Below are positions 54,346-64,000 of a stretch of 64,000 bases of DNA, piece by piece; positions within the stretch are counted from its first letter, which is position 1; every line of letters begins with the position of its first letter. This stretch comes from Mycobacterium sp. ITM-2016-00316 (GTDB taxonomy: Bacteria; Actinomycetota; Actinomycetes; Mycobacteriales; Mycobacteriaceae): contig NZ_CP134398.1 of NCBI RefSeq assembly GCF_002968335.2, forward strand, positions 2,480,001-2,544,000. Reading direction: 5' to 3'. The notes under the pieces were generated by a model. That model was not told the DNA's origin. It did not search any database and saw only the letters and a program-made list of their open reading frames with translations. The translations under genes were made by a program, and so were the position numbers.

Positions 54346-55170
54346 ATGGCCGTCGAGCAAATCGTCACCGATGTGGGCAGGCTGCACGTCGAGACGCTGG
54401 GCGCCGGTCGGCCGGTGGTGCTGTGGCACAGCCTGTTTCTGGATTCTCGATCGTGGTGCGGCGCCGCCGAGGACCTGGCGGGCAGCCGCTCGGTGGTGGT
54501 GATCGACGGGCCGTCGCACGGCGGCAGCGAAGCCATCGGGCGCGACTTCGGCTTTGCCGACTGTGTAGCCGCGGCCGTGTCGGTGCTGGACGCGCTCGGC
54601 ATCGACGAACCCGTGGACTGGGTGGGCAACGCCTGGGGCGGGCACGTGGGAATCCAACTGGCCGTGCACCGGCCGGAGCGCGTGCGCACCCTCACCACGA
54701 TCGGCACACCCGCCCATGCTCTGCGAGCGGTCGAACGCTGGACCAAAGCCTGGCCGCTCGTGCAGCTCTATCGGTTCACCGGGCCGAACCCAGTGCTGCT
54801 GAAGCCGCTCGCCGACGCGCTGGTGGGGCGGGAATCATATTCTGCTGCACCGAACCTCGCGGACGAGGTGATGAGTGCTTTCATCCGAGCGGACAGGCCT
54901 TCGATGTTCCGTGCCATGCGGTCGATGATGCTGAACCGTCCCGACATGTCCGCCGACATGGCCCGGATTGCCGCCCCGGTGCTCATGATGGCAGGCCGAG
55001 ACGACATCACCGGCTGGCGGCCGGCCGACGCCCAGACCGTCGCGGACGGGATGGCCGACGCCACCGTGGTGGGAGTCCGCGGCTCCGGGCACTCCTCGCC
55101 GCTGCTGATCGACCGCGAGTCGGTCATCGCCGGCCTGCAACGGTTTTGGAGTGGTGCCCGGGCGCGCTAG
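54346..55170 (+). CDS. Alpha/beta-hydrolase-fold protein lacking the nucleophile Ser
   Basis: The 274-residue protein has the usual fold: oxyanion region LWHSLFLDSRSW, nucleophile elbow VGNAWGGHVG, the acid-bearing strand MMAGRDDITGW, and GSGHSSPLL with the His. In the elbow G-x-S-x-G the Ser is Ala (GCC at 54632-54634), so the normal catalytic Ser is missing. It may be a non-hydrolytic member or use another mechanism. Its stop overlaps the convergent cyclase gene by four bases. Confidence 0.85.
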   Translation: MAVEQIVTDVGRLHVETLGAGRPVVLWHSLFLDSRSWCGAAEDLAGSRSVVVIDGPSHGGSEAIGRDFGFADCVAAAVSVLDALGIDEPVDWVGNAWGGHVGIQLAVHRPERVRTLTTIGTPAHALRAVERWTKAWPLVQLYRFTGPNPVLLKPLADALVGRESYSAAPNLADEVMSAFIRADRPSMFRAMRSMMLNRPDMSADMARIAAPVLMMAGRDDITGWRPADAQTVADGMADATVVGVRGSGHSSPLLIDRESVIAGLQRFWSGARAR

Positions 55171-56267
55171 AGCGCGCCGAATTCGTGATTGTTGCGGTGC
55201 GCCCGATTTCCGCCGGCGCGTTTGGCGCGGTACATCGCGTCATCGGCCGCCTCGACGAGCCGGTCGACCAACTGGGAGATCTCCTGGTCGGTGAGATTGC
55301 CGATCTTCGCCAGAGCCGAACCGATGCTGACGGTGATCGCGTCGGGCAGGGCGGCCACGTCGAGGCGGATCCGCTCGGCCAGTGCCGCGGTAGCCGCGTC
55401 GTCGAGATGGCCACACACCAGGAACTCTTCGCCGCCGAAGCGGGCGGCGACGATATCGTCGCCGGCGGCCTGCTCGCGCAGGATCTCCGCGACGGTGATC
55501 AACAGCCTGTCGCCCGCGGCGTGCCCGCGGGTGTCGTTGATGCGTTTGAAACCGTCCAGATCTACCAGGATCACACCGAGGGTGCCGCCGTGCCGGGCGG
55601 CCCGGCCTATCAATTCGTATGCGGCACGGTGGAATCCGCGCCGGTTCAGGATATTGGTCAGGGAGTCGACATCGGATTCCGCGGCGTCGCTACCCAGCAG
55701 CCGGACCAGCACCTGAATCGAGCCCGGCACCGCCAGCACACCGACGAGGATGACCAGGAACTTGCTTACTGCGCCGGCGGGATCCCCGGCCAGAGCGAAG
55801 CGGACCGCGTTGATCCCGGTGGTGGTCACGGCCACACCGATGACCGCCACCAGATACGGGCTGGTGTGGAAGAACGCGACGTAACCGGCCATCGCCGCGA
55901 AACATGCGCAGCCGAGGAGTCCGGCCACCGGGTCGCGGTCCAGCAGGCAGGCCGCGGCGATGCACAGTGTCGCGGTGACGGCGAATGCCTTCGACTGCTC
56001 GCGCGTCGGCCAGCGGCGGGCCCACAGCGCCGCCATGGTCGCCGTGATCAGCGCCAGGATGCCCGACAGCAGGGTGGGCAGACCGTCAGCGGGCCCGCCG
56101 GGGCTCCAGTGCATCAGCACCGGTGCGGTACCCAGCGCCACGATGACGGCCACCATCATCGACCGGGTGAACCCACGCAGTCGCTGGGCGTCGAGATAGC
56201 CGGAGAGCCAGTCGTAGTGGTCGGGCTGGCGCCACCACGAGCGCAGCAGGGCCGGGTACGCGGTCAT
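55167..56267 (-). CDS. Membrane diguanylate cyclase (GGDEF), copy 2
   Basis: The 366-residue protein begins with the same WWRQPDHYDWLSGYL motif as copy 1. It has about six helices, then a GGDEF domain with DLDGFKRINDTRGH and the active loop RFGGEEF (near residue 278). The two share domain order, length and the N-terminal motif, so they are duplicates. It also lacks an obvious RxxD inhibitory site. It should synthesise cyclic di-GMP at the membrane; the signal is unknown. Confidence 0.9.
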   Translation of the reverse strand: MTAYPALLRSWWRQPDHYDWLSGYLDAQRLRGFTRSMMVAVIVALGTAPVLMHWSPGGPADGLPTLLSGILALITATMAALWARRWPTREQSKAFAVTATLCIAAACLLDRDPVAGLLGCACFAAMAGYVAFFHTSPYLVAVIGVAVTTTGINAVRFALAGDPAGAVSKFLVILVGVLAVPGSIQVLVRLLGSDAAESDVDSLTNILNRRGFHRAAYELIGRAARHGGTLGVILVDLDGFKRINDTRGHAAGDRLLITVAEILREQAAGDDIVAARFGGEEFLVCGHLDDAATAALAERIRLDVAALPDAITVSIGSALAKIGNLTDQEISQLVDRLVEAADDAMYRAKRAGGNRAHRNNHEFGAL

Positions 56268-56315
56268 TCGGTCGGATGCTAGGCGATCCCATGCCCGTTG
56301 AACCGGGAAAACCGG

Positions 56316-57659
56316 TTACCCAAGTTCCTTGAGCGCTGCGGCCAGCACGTCCAGACCCTCGTTGAGCAACTCGTCACTGATCGCCAGCGGCGGCAGGAAA
56401 CGCAGCACGTTCCCGTAGGTGCCGCACGACAACACGATGACCCCCTGGGAGTGGGCGGCCGCGCACAGCGCCTTCGTCAGATCGGCATCGGGCTCGATAC
56501 CACCGGGCTTGACGAGTTCGACCGCGATCATCGCGCCGCGCCCGCGCACATCGCCGATCCGGTCGTCATCGGCCTGCAACTGGTGCAACCGATCCTTCAT
56601 CAGCGTCTCGATCGCAGCCGCGCGTTCCACGAGACCGTCGGATTCGATGGTCTCGATGGTGGCCAGCGCTGCCGCGCAGGCGACCGGGTTGCCGCCGTAG
56701 GTGCCGCCCAGGCCGGAGACGTGCGGTGCGTCCATGATGTCGGCGCGGCCGGTGACCGCTGACAGCGGTAGGCCGCCGGCGATGCCCTTGGCGGTGACGA
56801 TGAGGTCCGGCTCGATCCCTTCGTGCTCGCAGGCGAACATGGCCCCGGTACGGGCGAATCCGGTCTGGACCTCGTCGGCGATGAACACGACATCGTTGTC
56901 CCGGCACCAGGCCAGCAGGGTGGCCAGGAAGCCCTGGGCGGGAACGATGAACCCGCCCTCACCCTGGATCGGCTCGATGATGACAGCGGCCAGGTTGTCC
57001 GCCCCGACCTGCTTGTCGATCACGCTGATCGCGCGCCGGGCGGCCAGTTCACCGTCGGTGGCCAGTTCCTTGCCGAACTCAGCGTCCCGGAACGGATAGG
57101 ACAGCGGCGCCCGGTAGATCTCGGGCGCGAACGGGCCGAACCCGTTCTTGTAGGGCATCGACTTCGCGGTCAGCGCCATGGTGAGGTTGGTGCGGCCGTG
57201 GTAGGCGTGGTCGAAGGCCACCACCGCCTGCTTGCGGGTGTAGGAGCGGGCGATCTTGATCGCGTTCTCGACGGCCTCGGATCCGGTGTTGAACAACGCC
57301 GAACGTTTCTCGCCGGCACCGGGGGTCAGCCGGTTGAGGTGTTCGCAGACGTCCACATACTGCTCGTAAGGCGTCACCATGAAACAGGTATGGGTGAACT
57401 GGCCCGCCTGGGCGGCGACCGCCTCGGCCACCCGGGGCGCGGCATTGCCGATGGTGGTGACCGCGATACCGGACCCCAGGTCGATGAGCCGGTTGCCGTC
57501 GACATCCTCGACGATGCCGCCCCCGGCGCGGGCGGCATAGACCGGCATCGTGGTGCCGACGCCGCGGGACACCGCGGCGTTCTTGCGGTCGATCAGGGCC
57601 GACGACTTCGGCCCTGGGATGGCGGTGGCGAGATGACGGGTCTGTTCGACGGCAGTCAC
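56316..57659 (-). CDS. gabT: 4-aminobutyrate aminotransferase
   Basis: 447 residues from GTG 57659 (AGGAG seven bases upstream; upstream extensions are non-coding in appearance). A class III PLP transaminase: NTGSEAVENAIKIAR, FDHAYHGRTNLTMA, DEVQTGFARTG, and the PLP lysine in TAKGIAGGLPLSA (near residue 290). It converts 4-aminobutyrate to succinic semialdehyde. Rv2589 is gabT at the same place, just before yajC. Confidence 0.94.
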   Translation of the reverse strand: MTAVEQTRHLATAIPGPKSSALIDRKNAAVSRGVGTTMPVYAARAGGGIVEDVDGNRLIDLGSGIAVTTIGNAAPRVAEAVAAQAGQFTHTCFMVTPYEQYVDVCEHLNRLTPGAGEKRSALFNTGSEAVENAIKIARSYTRKQAVVAFDHAYHGRTNLTMALTAKSMPYKNGFGPFAPEIYRAPLSYPFRDAEFGKELATDGELAARRAISVIDKQVGADNLAAVIIEPIQGEGGFIVPAQGFLATLLAWCRDNDVVFIADEVQTGFARTGAMFACEHEGIEPDLIVTAKGIAGGLPLSAVTGRADIMDAPHVSGLGGTYGGNPVACAAALATIETIESDGLVERAAAIETLMKDRLHQLQADDDRIGDVRGRGAMIAVELVKPGGIEPDADLTKALCAAAHSQGVIVLSCGTYGNVLRFLPPLAISDELLNEGLDVLAAALKELG

Positions 57660-57927
57660 GGCTGACTCCTGATCGGGGGGTGGGCTAAACCCTAATCCGC
57701 CGGCCGCGGATGCGGGTGAAAACCACTGCTGACACGGGATACACCTTCGGAATGCGTGTATTGGAAGGAATTGTGCCACGAATTCGGTTGGCTCAGCACC
57801 GTGCGGCAGACGTGTTACGTCGTACCCCGCCGTCGGAAGCTGCAGGGGTGAGCCGATGGAGGGGAGCAGCGGTAATGGCACACTGGTGTGCCGTACCCGC
57901 TGAACAACCGCGAAGGACAGCAGTTTC
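57660..57927. other. Intergenic region between gabT and yajC
   Basis: These 268 bases between the divergent gabT and yajC genes hold their promoters. A GACGT-GTT-ACGTC palindrome lies near 57808-57820. A weak AAGGAC ribosome-binding sequence precedes yajC. No additional gene was seen. Confidence 0.4.
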
Positions 57928-58287
57928 ATGGATCTCGTCGTATTCCTGCCCCTCATCCTCATCATGGGCGCTTTCATGTTCTTCGCGTCGCGCCGGCAGA
58001 AGAAGGCCATGCAGGCCACCATTGATCTGCACGAGTCGCTGACCATCGGCGATCGTGTGCACACCACGTCGGGTCTGCAGGGCACCATCGCCGGTATCAC
58101 CGACGACCACGTCGACCTCAAGATCGCTCCCGGCGTCGTCACCACCTGGATGAAGCTGGCCGTCCGGGACCGCATCGAGGACGCCGATGACGACGAATAC
58201 GAAGACGACGAAACCGACAGCTACGAAGACGAGTCCGGCGCCGTGGAGTTGACCGACAGGCCGGCACCCAAGACTGACGGCAACTGA
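57928..58287 (+). CDS. yajC: Preprotein translocase accessory subunit YajC
   Basis: The 119-residue protein has one N-terminal membrane helix (LVVFLPLILIMGAFMFF) and then the YajC domain with SLTIGDRVHTTSGLQGTI. The acidic Asp/Glu/Tyr-rich C-terminal tail is longer than in E. coli. It associates with SecDF. ATG start at 57928; first of the yajC-secD-secF group. Confidence 0.94.
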   Translation: MDLVVFLPLILIMGAFMFFASRRQKKAMQATIDLHESLTIGDRVHTTSGLQGTIAGITDDHVDLKIAPGVVTTWMKLAVRDRIEDADDDEYEDDETDSYEDESGAVELTDRPAPKTDGN

Positions 58288-58365
58288 CTCAGCTTCACCG
58301 CGTACCCTCCCGGTAGCGCCAAGCAGTGCGCTATCCCCTGATCGTTTCAAGGAGACCCAAGAACC

Positions 58366-60147
58366 GTGGCTTCGTCTTCGGCGCCGGTCCACCCTGCCCG
58401 CTATCTGACGCTCTTCATGGTGCTTCTCGTCGGTGTCTACCTGCTGGTCTTCCTGACCGGGGACAAGCAGGCCGAACCGAAGTTGGGCATCGATCTGCAG
58501 GGCGGCACCCGTGTCACTCTCACCGCGCGCACGCCGGACGGCTCGCAGCCCTCGCGGGAATCGTTGTTACAGGCGCAGGAGATCATCAGCTCGCGTGTGG
58601 ACGGGCTCGGCGTCTCGGGCTCCGAGGTCATCATCGACGGCGACAACCTGGTCATCACCGTTCCCGGCGATGACGGTTCCGAGGCCCGCAGCCTCGGTCA
58701 GACCGCGCGGCTCTACATCCGCCCGGTGATCCACGCCATGCCGGCGCAGGCTCCCGGCGATCCGGCCGCCCAGGCGCCCCCCGCGGGCGCGCCGGGTATG
58801 CCCGGTCTGCCCGGCGGCGACCCCGGGATGCCGCCGCTGCTGGCGCCGGCCGAGCCCGAGGCCCCTATCCGCACTCCCGGTGAACCCGCCGCCGAGCCGG
58901 GCGCCCCCGCCCCGCCGCCCGCCCAGCCGCGTCCCTATCCGCTGGAGCCCGCACCCTCGCCGTCACCCACGCCGGCGCCCGGGCAGCCGCCCGCACCCGG
59001 CCAGCCCCCCGCTGCCCCCGGCACACCGGATGAGGATGCCGACCTGGCGCAGCGCATCGCCGATGAGAAGCAGCTGCGGCAGAGCACCGACCAGAGCATC
59101 CAGTTGCTGGCGCTGCAGTTCCAGGCCACCCGCTGCAACGAGGAGGATGTGCTCGCCGGCAACGACGATCCCAACCTCCCGCTGGTCACCTGCTCGGTGG
59201 ACCACAACACCGTGTACCTGCTCGACAAATCGATCATGAGCGGTGAAGAGATCAAGACCGCCGGATCCGGACTGGATCCGCAGCGCGGTGACTACGTCGT
59301 CGATGTCGAGTTCAAGAGCGGTGGTTCCCAGACCTGGGCCGACTTCACCGCCGCCAACGTCGGCACCCAGACCGCGTTCACGCTGGACTCGCAGGTCGTC
59401 AGCGCCCCGGAAATCCAGGAGGCGATTCCCGGTGGCCGCACCCAGATCACCGGACAATTCACCGACTCCTCGGCGCGCGAGCTGGCCAACGTGCTCAAGT
59501 ACGGCTCGCTGCCGCTGTCCTTCGAGTCCTCGGAAGCCGAAACCGTTTCGGCCACACTCGGTTTGACCTCGCTCAAGGCGGGGCTGATCGCCGGCGCGGT
59601 GGGACTGGCGCTGGTGCTGCTGTATTCGCTGCTCTACTACCGGGTACTGGGATTGCTGACCGCGCTGTCGCTCATCCTGGCCGGTGCCATGGTCTATGCC
59701 CTGCTCGTGTTGCTCGGCAGATACATCGGCTACACGCTCGACCTGGCCGGCATCGCAGGTCTGATCATCGGTATCGGGACGACCGCCGACTCGTTCGTGG
59801 TCTTCTTCGAGCGCATCAAGGACGAGATCCGCGAGGGCCGCTCGTACCGTTCGGCGGTGCCGCGCGGTTGGGCCCGTGCCCGCAAGACGATTCTGTCCGG
59901 CAACGCCGTCACCTTCCTGGCCGCCGCGGTGCTCTACTTCCTGGCCGTCGGCCAGGTGAAGGGCTTCGCCTTCACGCTGGGCCTGACCACCATCCTGGAC
60001 GTCCTGGTGGTGTTCCTGGTGACCTGGCCGCTGGTGTACCTGACGTCGAAGTCCGCGACGCTGGCCAAGCCGGCGTACAACGGGCTCGGCGCGGTTCAGC
60101 AGATCGCCCGCGAGCGGCGTGCCGTGCACTCGACAGGACGGGGTTAG
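58366..60147 (+). CDS. secD: Protein-export membrane protein SecD
   Basis: 593 residues from GTG 58366. It has an N-terminal helix and the first periplasmic part with [14 protein letters not shown] Pro/Ala/Gly-rich stretch (about residues 125-220) is inserted before the main periplasmic domain. Five C-terminal helices follow, including the RND-type segment [26 protein letters not shown] block. It uses the proton gradient to aid translocation through SecYEG. Mycobacterial SecD commonly has such a Pro-rich insert. Confidence 0.96.
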   Translation: MASSSAPVHPARYLTLFMVLLVGVYLLVFLTGDKQAEPKLGIDLQGGTRVTLTARTPDGSQPSRESLLQAQEIISSRVDGLGVSGSEVIIDGDNLVITVPGDDGSEARSLGQTARLYIRPVIHAMPAQAPGDPAAQAPPAGAPGMPGLPGGDPGMPPLLAPAEPEAPIRTPGEPAAEPGAPAPPPAQPRPYPLEPAPSPSPTPAPGQPPAPGQPPAAPGTPDEDADLAQRIADEKQLRQSTDQSIQLLALQFQATRCNEEDVLAGNDDPNLPLVTCSVDHNTVYLLDKSIMSGEEIKTAGSGLDPQRGDYVVDVEFKSGGSQTWADFTAANVGTQTAFTLDSQVVSAPEIQEAIPGGRTQITGQFTDSSARELANVLKYGSLPLSFESSEAETVSATLGLTSLKAGLIAGAVGLALVLLYSLLYYRVLGLLTALSLILAGAMVYALLVLLGRYIGYTLDLAGIAGLIIGIGTTADSFVVFFERIKDEIREGRSYRSAVPRGWARARKTILSGNAVTFLAAAVLYFLAVGQVKGFAFTLGLTTILDVLVVFLVTWPLVYLTSKSATLAKPAYNGLGAVQQIARERRAVHSTGRG

Positions 60148-60150
60148 TCA

Positions 60151-61389
60151 ATGTCGGCCAAGCACTCCTCGGAAGAGACCACCGTGGCTGAGACCGCGTC
60201 CGGCGGGATCCCGAAGCACAGCTTCTTCGTGCGCCTCTACACCGGTACCGGCGCCTTCGAGGTCATCGGCAAGCGCAAACTCTGGTACGCCATCAGTGGC
60301 GTCATCGTCGGCATCTCGCTACTGGCCATGCTGGTGCGCGGGTTCACCTTCGGTATCGACTTCGAGGGCGGCACCAAGTTCTCGATGCCGGTCGACGGCG
60401 CCAAGGGCCAGGCCACCACCGAACAGGTCGAGACGGTCTACAGCGACACGTTCGGCAGACCACCCGAGACGGTGGTCATCGTCGGCAACGGCCCGTCGGC
60501 CAGCGTGCAGATCCGCACCGAGACGCTGAACAACGAGGACACCGAGAAGCTGCGCGTCGCGCTGTTCGATGCCTTCGCGCCCAAGGGTGCGAACGGCGAG
60601 CCCAGCAAGCTGGCCATCAGCGACTCGGCGGTGTCCTCGACCTGGGGCGGGCAGATCACCCAGAAGGCCCTCATCGCGCTGGTGGTGTTCCTGGTGCTCG
60701 TCACCATCTACATCACGGTGCGCTACGAGCGATACATGGCGCTCGCGGCGCTGGCGGCATTGTTCTTCGACCTGATCGTCACGGCGGGCGTCTACGCGCT
60801 GGTGGGTTTCGAAGTGTCTCCGGCCACCGTGATCGGCCTGCTGACCATCCTCGGCTTCTCCCTCTATGACACCGTCATCGTGTTCGACAAGGTGGAGGAG
60901 AACACCGACGGATTCGAGCACACCACCCGCCGGACGTTCGCCGAACAGGCCAACCTCGCCGTGAACCAGACGTTCATGCGCTCGATCAACACCAGCCTCA
61001 TCTCGGCGCTGCCGATCATCGCGCTGATGGTCATCGCGGTCTGGTTGCTCGGCGTGGGCACCCTGCAGGATCTGGCGCTGGTGCAGTTGGTCGGTGTCCT
61101 CGTCGGCACCTACTCCTCGATCTATTTCGCCACCCCGCTGCTGGTGACCCTGCGGGAGCGCACCGAGCTGGTGAGCAAGCACACCAAGCGGGTGCTGCGC
61201 CGCCGCGCAGCGGCCGCGGCCAAGTCCGGTGCCGACGCCGACATCGACACCGATGAGGACACCGATGCCGAAGGCGGCGAGGACACGGTGAGCGTGACCG
61301 CCGCACCCTCGGCCCCCGCACCGGACAAGCCCGCCCCCGGCGCGCGCCCGAACCGGCCCACCCGACCGTCGGGCAAACGGCGGACCTAG
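60151..61389 (+). CDS. secF: Protein-export membrane protein SecF
   Basis: The 412-residue partner of SecD has six helices, the periplasmic domain after the first (FTFGIDFEGGTKFSMP), and the C-terminal RND-type core with GLLTILGFSLYDTVIVFDKV. A charged, Pro-rich cytosolic tail of about 80 residues follows the last helix. It starts three bases after secD. Membrane complex SecDF-YajC. Confidence 0.96.
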   Translation: MSAKHSSEETTVAETASGGIPKHSFFVRLYTGTGAFEVIGKRKLWYAISGVIVGISLLAMLVRGFTFGIDFEGGTKFSMPVDGAKGQATTEQVETVYSDTFGRPPETVVIVGNGPSASVQIRTETLNNEDTEKLRVALFDAFAPKGANGEPSKLAISDSAVSSTWGGQITQKALIALVVFLVLVTIYITVRYERYMALAALAALFFDLIVTAGVYALVGFEVSPATVIGLLTILGFSLYDTVIVFDKVEENTDGFEHTTRRTFAEQANLAVNQTFMRSINTSLISALPIIALMVIAVWLLGVGTLQDLALVQLVGVLVGTYSSIYFATPLLVTLRERTELVSKHTKRVLRRRAAAAAKSGADADIDTDEDTDAEGGEDTVSVTAAPSAPAPDKPAPGARPNRPTRPSGKRRT

Positions 61390-63044
61390 TGTCCCGGTCT
61401 GTGAAGCAGCGGACCGGCACGGCGGTGGCCGCGCTGTCGCTGTCGGTGGGTTTGGTGCTGGCGGGCTGCTCGTCCGGTTCCGACGACGTCATCGACTACG
61501 CCGTGGACGGATTGCTGGCCACCTACAACACCAATTCGGTGGCGGGTGCAGCATCCGGCGGTCCGCAGGCCTTCGCGCGGGTGCTCACCGGCTTCACCTA
61601 CCGCGGCCCGGACGGTCAGATCGTCAGCGACCGCGACTACGGCACGGTCTCGGTGGTCGGTCGCGCACCGCTGGTGCTCGACTACGAGATCAACGCCAAC
61701 GCCGTCTACTCCGACGGCAAACCGATCACCTGCGATGACATGGTGCTGACCTGGGCCGCGCAGTCCGGCCGGTTCCCGGCCTTCGACGCGGCCAGCACCG
61801 CCGGTTACCGCGACATCGCCACCATCGACTGTGTGCCGGGCCAGAAGAAGGCCCGGGTGTCCTTCGCCCAGGATCGCGCCGTCGTGGACTACGGCCAGCT
61901 GTTCGGGGCGACCGCGATGCTGCCGTCGCATGTACTCGCCGACGAGCTGGACCTCGGTGACGGCGGGGTCACCACCGCCGTGCAGACCAGCGATGTCGGG
62001 GCCCTGGATCGCATTGCGCGGGCCTGGAACTCGACCTGGGACCTGAGCACCGACGTCGACCTGAAGCGGCTGCCGTCCTCCGGCCCGTACAAGGTGGATT
62101 CGGTGACCGCGGAGGGCGCGGTCGTGCTGGTGGCCAATGACAAGTGGTGGGGGGCCAAGCCGGCCGCGCCGCGGGTGACGGTGTGGGCGCGCGGCGCCGA
62201 TATCCAGGATCGGATCAACAGCGGGGCCTTCGACGTCGTCGACATCTCGACCGGCTCATCGGGCACCCTGAACCTGCCCGCGGGGTACTCCCGCACCGAC
62301 ACCGCATCGGCCGGTATCGAGCAGCTGATCTACTCGGCGCAGGGGCCGATGGCCGCACCGCCGGCGCGGCGTGCCCTGTCGCTGTGCACACCGCGAGACA
62401 CCATCGCGCGCAACGCGCAGGTGCCGATCGCCAACGCCCGGCTCAACCCCACCACCGAAGATGCCGTCTCGGCCGCCGAAAGTGCGGGGGAGGCAGGGCA
62501 GTTCAGCGTCGCCAATATCGAGGGCGCGCGGCAGGCGCTGAACAACCAGCCGCTGACCGTCCGGATCGGATACCAGAGCCCCAACCCGCGACTGGCCGCC
62601 ACCGTCGGCGCCATCGCCCAGGCCTGTGCCGCCGCGGGGATCACCGTCACCGAGGCCGCCGGCGATTCCGTGGGCCCGCTGAGCCTGCGCGACAACACGA
62701 TCGACGTGCTCATCGCCAGCACCGGAGGTTCCCCGGGCAGCGGCTCGACGGGCTCGTCGACCCTGGACGCCTACGATCTGCACACCGGTAACGGCAACAA
62801 CCTGTCCGGGTACAGCAACGAGCGCATCGACGGCATCATCGACGCGCTGGTGGTGACGACGGTCCCCAAGGAACAGGCCCGCCTGCTGGGGGAGAGCGGA
62901 CCGATCCTGTGGGCCGACGTCCCGACGCTGCCGCTGTACCGTCAGCAGCGGACCCTGCTGACCTCCAAGCAGGTGAGCGCCGTGAGCAGTAACCCGACCC
63001 GATGGGGAGCAGGATGGAATATGGACCGATGGTCGCTGACGTGA
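61389..63044 (+). CDS. ABC transporter substrate-binding lipoprotein (family 5)
   Basis: 551 residues from GTG 61389, sharing one base with the secF stop. The signal ends in lipobox LAGC (Cys near residue 27), so it is a lipoprotein outside the membrane. The mature part has the peptide/nickel-binding SBP_bac_5 layout. Rv2585c has this place in M. tuberculosis. No permease or ATPase genes are next to it, so its transporter partner is unknown. Confidence 0.88.
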   Translation: MSRSVKQRTGTAVAALSLSVGLVLAGCSSGSDDVIDYAVDGLLATYNTNSVAGAASGGPQAFARVLTGFTYRGPDGQIVSDRDYGTVSVVGRAPLVLDYEINANAVYSDGKPITCDDMVLTWAAQSGRFPAFDAASTAGYRDIATIDCVPGQKKARVSFAQDRAVVDYGQLFGATAMLPSHVLADELDLGDGGVTTAVQTSDVGALDRIARAWNSTWDLSTDVDLKRLPSSGPYKVDSVTAEGAVVLVANDKWWGAKPAAPRVTVWARGADIQDRINSGAFDVVDISTGSSGTLNLPAGYSRTDTASAGIEQLIYSAQGPMAAPPARRALSLCTPRDTIARNAQVPIANARLNPTTEDAVSAAESAGEAGQFSVANIEGARQALNNQPLTVRIGYQSPNPRLAATVGAIAQACAAAGITVTEAAGDSVGPLSLRDNTIDVLIASTGGSPGSGSTGSSTLDAYDLHTGNGNNLSGYSNERIDGIIDALVVTTVPKEQARLLGESGPILWADVPTLPLYRQQRTLLTSKQVSAVSSNPTRWGAGWNMDRWSLT

Positions 63045-63063
63045 AGCCCGTCGGTCCACTGAC

Positions 63064-63600
63064 ATGACCGGCAGCAGGCAGGAAGCCGCCTCGCTCATCA
63101 GCGCCCTGACCCGTCATGTCGCCGACTTCCCGATCGCCGGCGTCGATTTCAAGGATCTGACCCCGGTGCTGGCCGATCCGCGTGGGCTGGCCGTCGTCAC
63201 CGACGCGCTGGCCGAGGTGGCCGACGGGGTGGATCTGATCGCCGGGGTGGATGCCCGGGGGTTTCTCCTGGGCGCCGCGGTCGCGCTCAAGATGGGCACC
63301 GGGGTGCTCGCGGTCCGCAAGGGTGGCAAGCTGCCGCCGCCGGTGCACACGGTGCAGTACGACCTGGAGTACGGGTCGGCGACGCTGGAGATCCCCGCCG
63401 ACGGTATCGATCTGGCCGGTCGCAGCGTTCTGGTGATCGACGATGTGCTGGCGACGGGCGGCACGCTGGCCGCGGCGGCCCAGCTGCTGGAAAAGGGTGG
63501 TGCCCGGGTGGCCGGCGCCGCGGTGGTACTCAAGCTGACCGCGCTGAACGGGCGCGCGGCGGTGCAACCGCTGCAGGTCACCAGCCTCATCATCGACTGA
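63064..63600 (+). CDS. apt: Adenine phosphoribosyltransferase
   Basis: The 178-residue purine-salvage enzyme converts adenine and PRPP to AMP. The PRPP-binding loop [17 protein letters not shown] is present, with [20 protein letters not shown] and the flexible loop before it. ATG start at 63064. It lies 19 bases after the lipoprotein gene and before rel, as Rv2584c does. Confidence 0.95.
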   Translation: MTGSRQEAASLISALTRHVADFPIAGVDFKDLTPVLADPRGLAVVTDALAEVADGVDLIAGVDARGFLLGAAVALKMGTGVLAVRKGGKLPPPVHTVQYDLEYGSATLEIPADGIDLAGRSVLVIDDVLATGGTLAAAAQLLEKGGARVAGAAVVLKLTALNGRAAVQPLQVTSLIID

Positions 63601-63665
63601 GGGCTATTGTCGAATTTCAAGCTGAGAACGTCAGGCTGAGAACTCCACTCGGCGAGGAGGTGAAC

Positions 63666-64000
63666 ATGGCGGACGAATCCGGCAACGGACAGGTCGTCGC
63701 GCCCGCGCCCGCGGCCGAGGTCACCTCGCCGGATACCTCGAAGATCAGCGCATCACGACGCGTCCGCGCGCGGCTGGCGCGCCGGATGACCTCGCAGCGC
63801 AGCCTGGTGAACCCGGTGCTCGAGCCGCTGGTCGCGGTGCACCGGCAGTTCCACCCGAAGGCCGATCTGGCCATCCTGCAGCGCGCCTACGATGTCGCCG
63901 AGGAGCGTCACGCCGATCAGCTGCGCCGCTCGGGTGACCCCTACATCACCCATCCGCTGGCGGTCGCCAACATCCTGGCCGAGCTGGGCATGGATACCAC
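63666..64000 (+). CDS. rel: (p)ppGpp synthetase/hydrolase Rel, 5' part
   Basis: Only the first 111 codons are in the window; the gene continues past its end. ATG 63666 follows GAGGAGGTG. After a disordered acidic leader the sequence reaches the HD hydrolase domain: [20 protein letters not shown] and [17 protein letters not shown]. Rel makes and degrades the stringent alarmone. Rv2583c follows apt in M. tuberculosis. Confidence 0.93.
   Translation, partial: MADESGNGQVVAPAPAAEVTSPDTSKISASRRVRARLARRMTSQRSLVNPVLEPLVAVHRQFHPKADLAILQRAYDVAEERHADQLRRSGDPYITHPLAVANILAELGMDT

Noticed and set aside
58740..59030. Pro/Ala/Gly-rich stretch in secD as a frameshift or repeat insertion
   Set aside because: The frame is continuous, and Pro-rich inserts at this place are usual in mycobacterial SecD.

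Overview
This window reads as the chromosome of a fast-growing mycobacterium (Mycolicibacterium-like). It is GC-rich, and many genes overlap as ATGA or GTGA pairs. Starts are often GTG or TTG. Several gene strings have the order known from M. tuberculosis Rv2614c-Rv2583c: thrS-HIT-pgsA1-patA-pimA-NUDIX; pdxS-tesB-pdxT; yebC; ruvC-ruvA-ruvB; gabT, yajC-secD-secF-SBP lipoprotein-apt-rel. No rRNA and no CRISPR array was seen.

Layout. 1-3055: small envelope and secreted proteins, including a DUF732 protein followed by a decayed DUF732 copy. 3056-7857: an AT-richer accessory island. On the + strand it carries a three-gene toxin/antitoxin/SecB-like-chaperone (TAC) operon and two small genes with a membrane anchor. 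On the - strand it carries a phage-like zinc-binding operon whose last reading frame sits behind an in-frame amber codon. The island abuts the 3' end of tRNA-Val(GAC), the last of three tRNA genes (Gly, Cys, Val). 8213-19197: a secreted DUF6636 protein, a zinc alcohol dehydrogenase, tRNA-Val(CAC), flavin and F420-type oxidoreductases, a ferredoxin, a sulfotransferase divergent from a TetR gene, DUF1214, two LLM monooxygenases, and DUF445. 19194-24943: an Abi-alpha-like protein, phosphoketolase and glycogen phosphorylase. 25025-28871: acyl-CoA metabolism (phosphotransferase, two acyl-CoA dehydrogenases, enoyl-CoA hydratase).

30499-36922 is the conserved phosphatidylinositol-mannoside block headed by thrS. 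36990-39338 is the PLP synthase block (pdxS, tesB, pdxT). 39335-47446 is a regulator-rich insertion between pdxT and yebC: two TetR genes, each facing a long near-perfect operator, plus an SDR, an NCS1 transporter with a cysteine-rich tail, an acyl-CoA dehydrogenase, a CocE/NonD hydrolase and a flavoprotein. 47522-51564 holds yebC and the SOS-type ruvCAB operon; ruvB as given carries two single-base frameshifts. 52665-56267 is a cluster of two paralogous membrane diguanylate cyclases around a MarR gene and an alpha/beta-hydrolase-fold protein lacking its nucleophile serine. 56316-64000 holds gabT, yajC-secD-secF, a substrate-binding lipoprotein, apt and the start of rel.

The strongest candidate for a noteworthy system is the TAC operon at 3428-4853. 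The strongest sequence anomalies are the double frameshift in ruvB and the amber-interrupted phage-like frame at 6614-7534.
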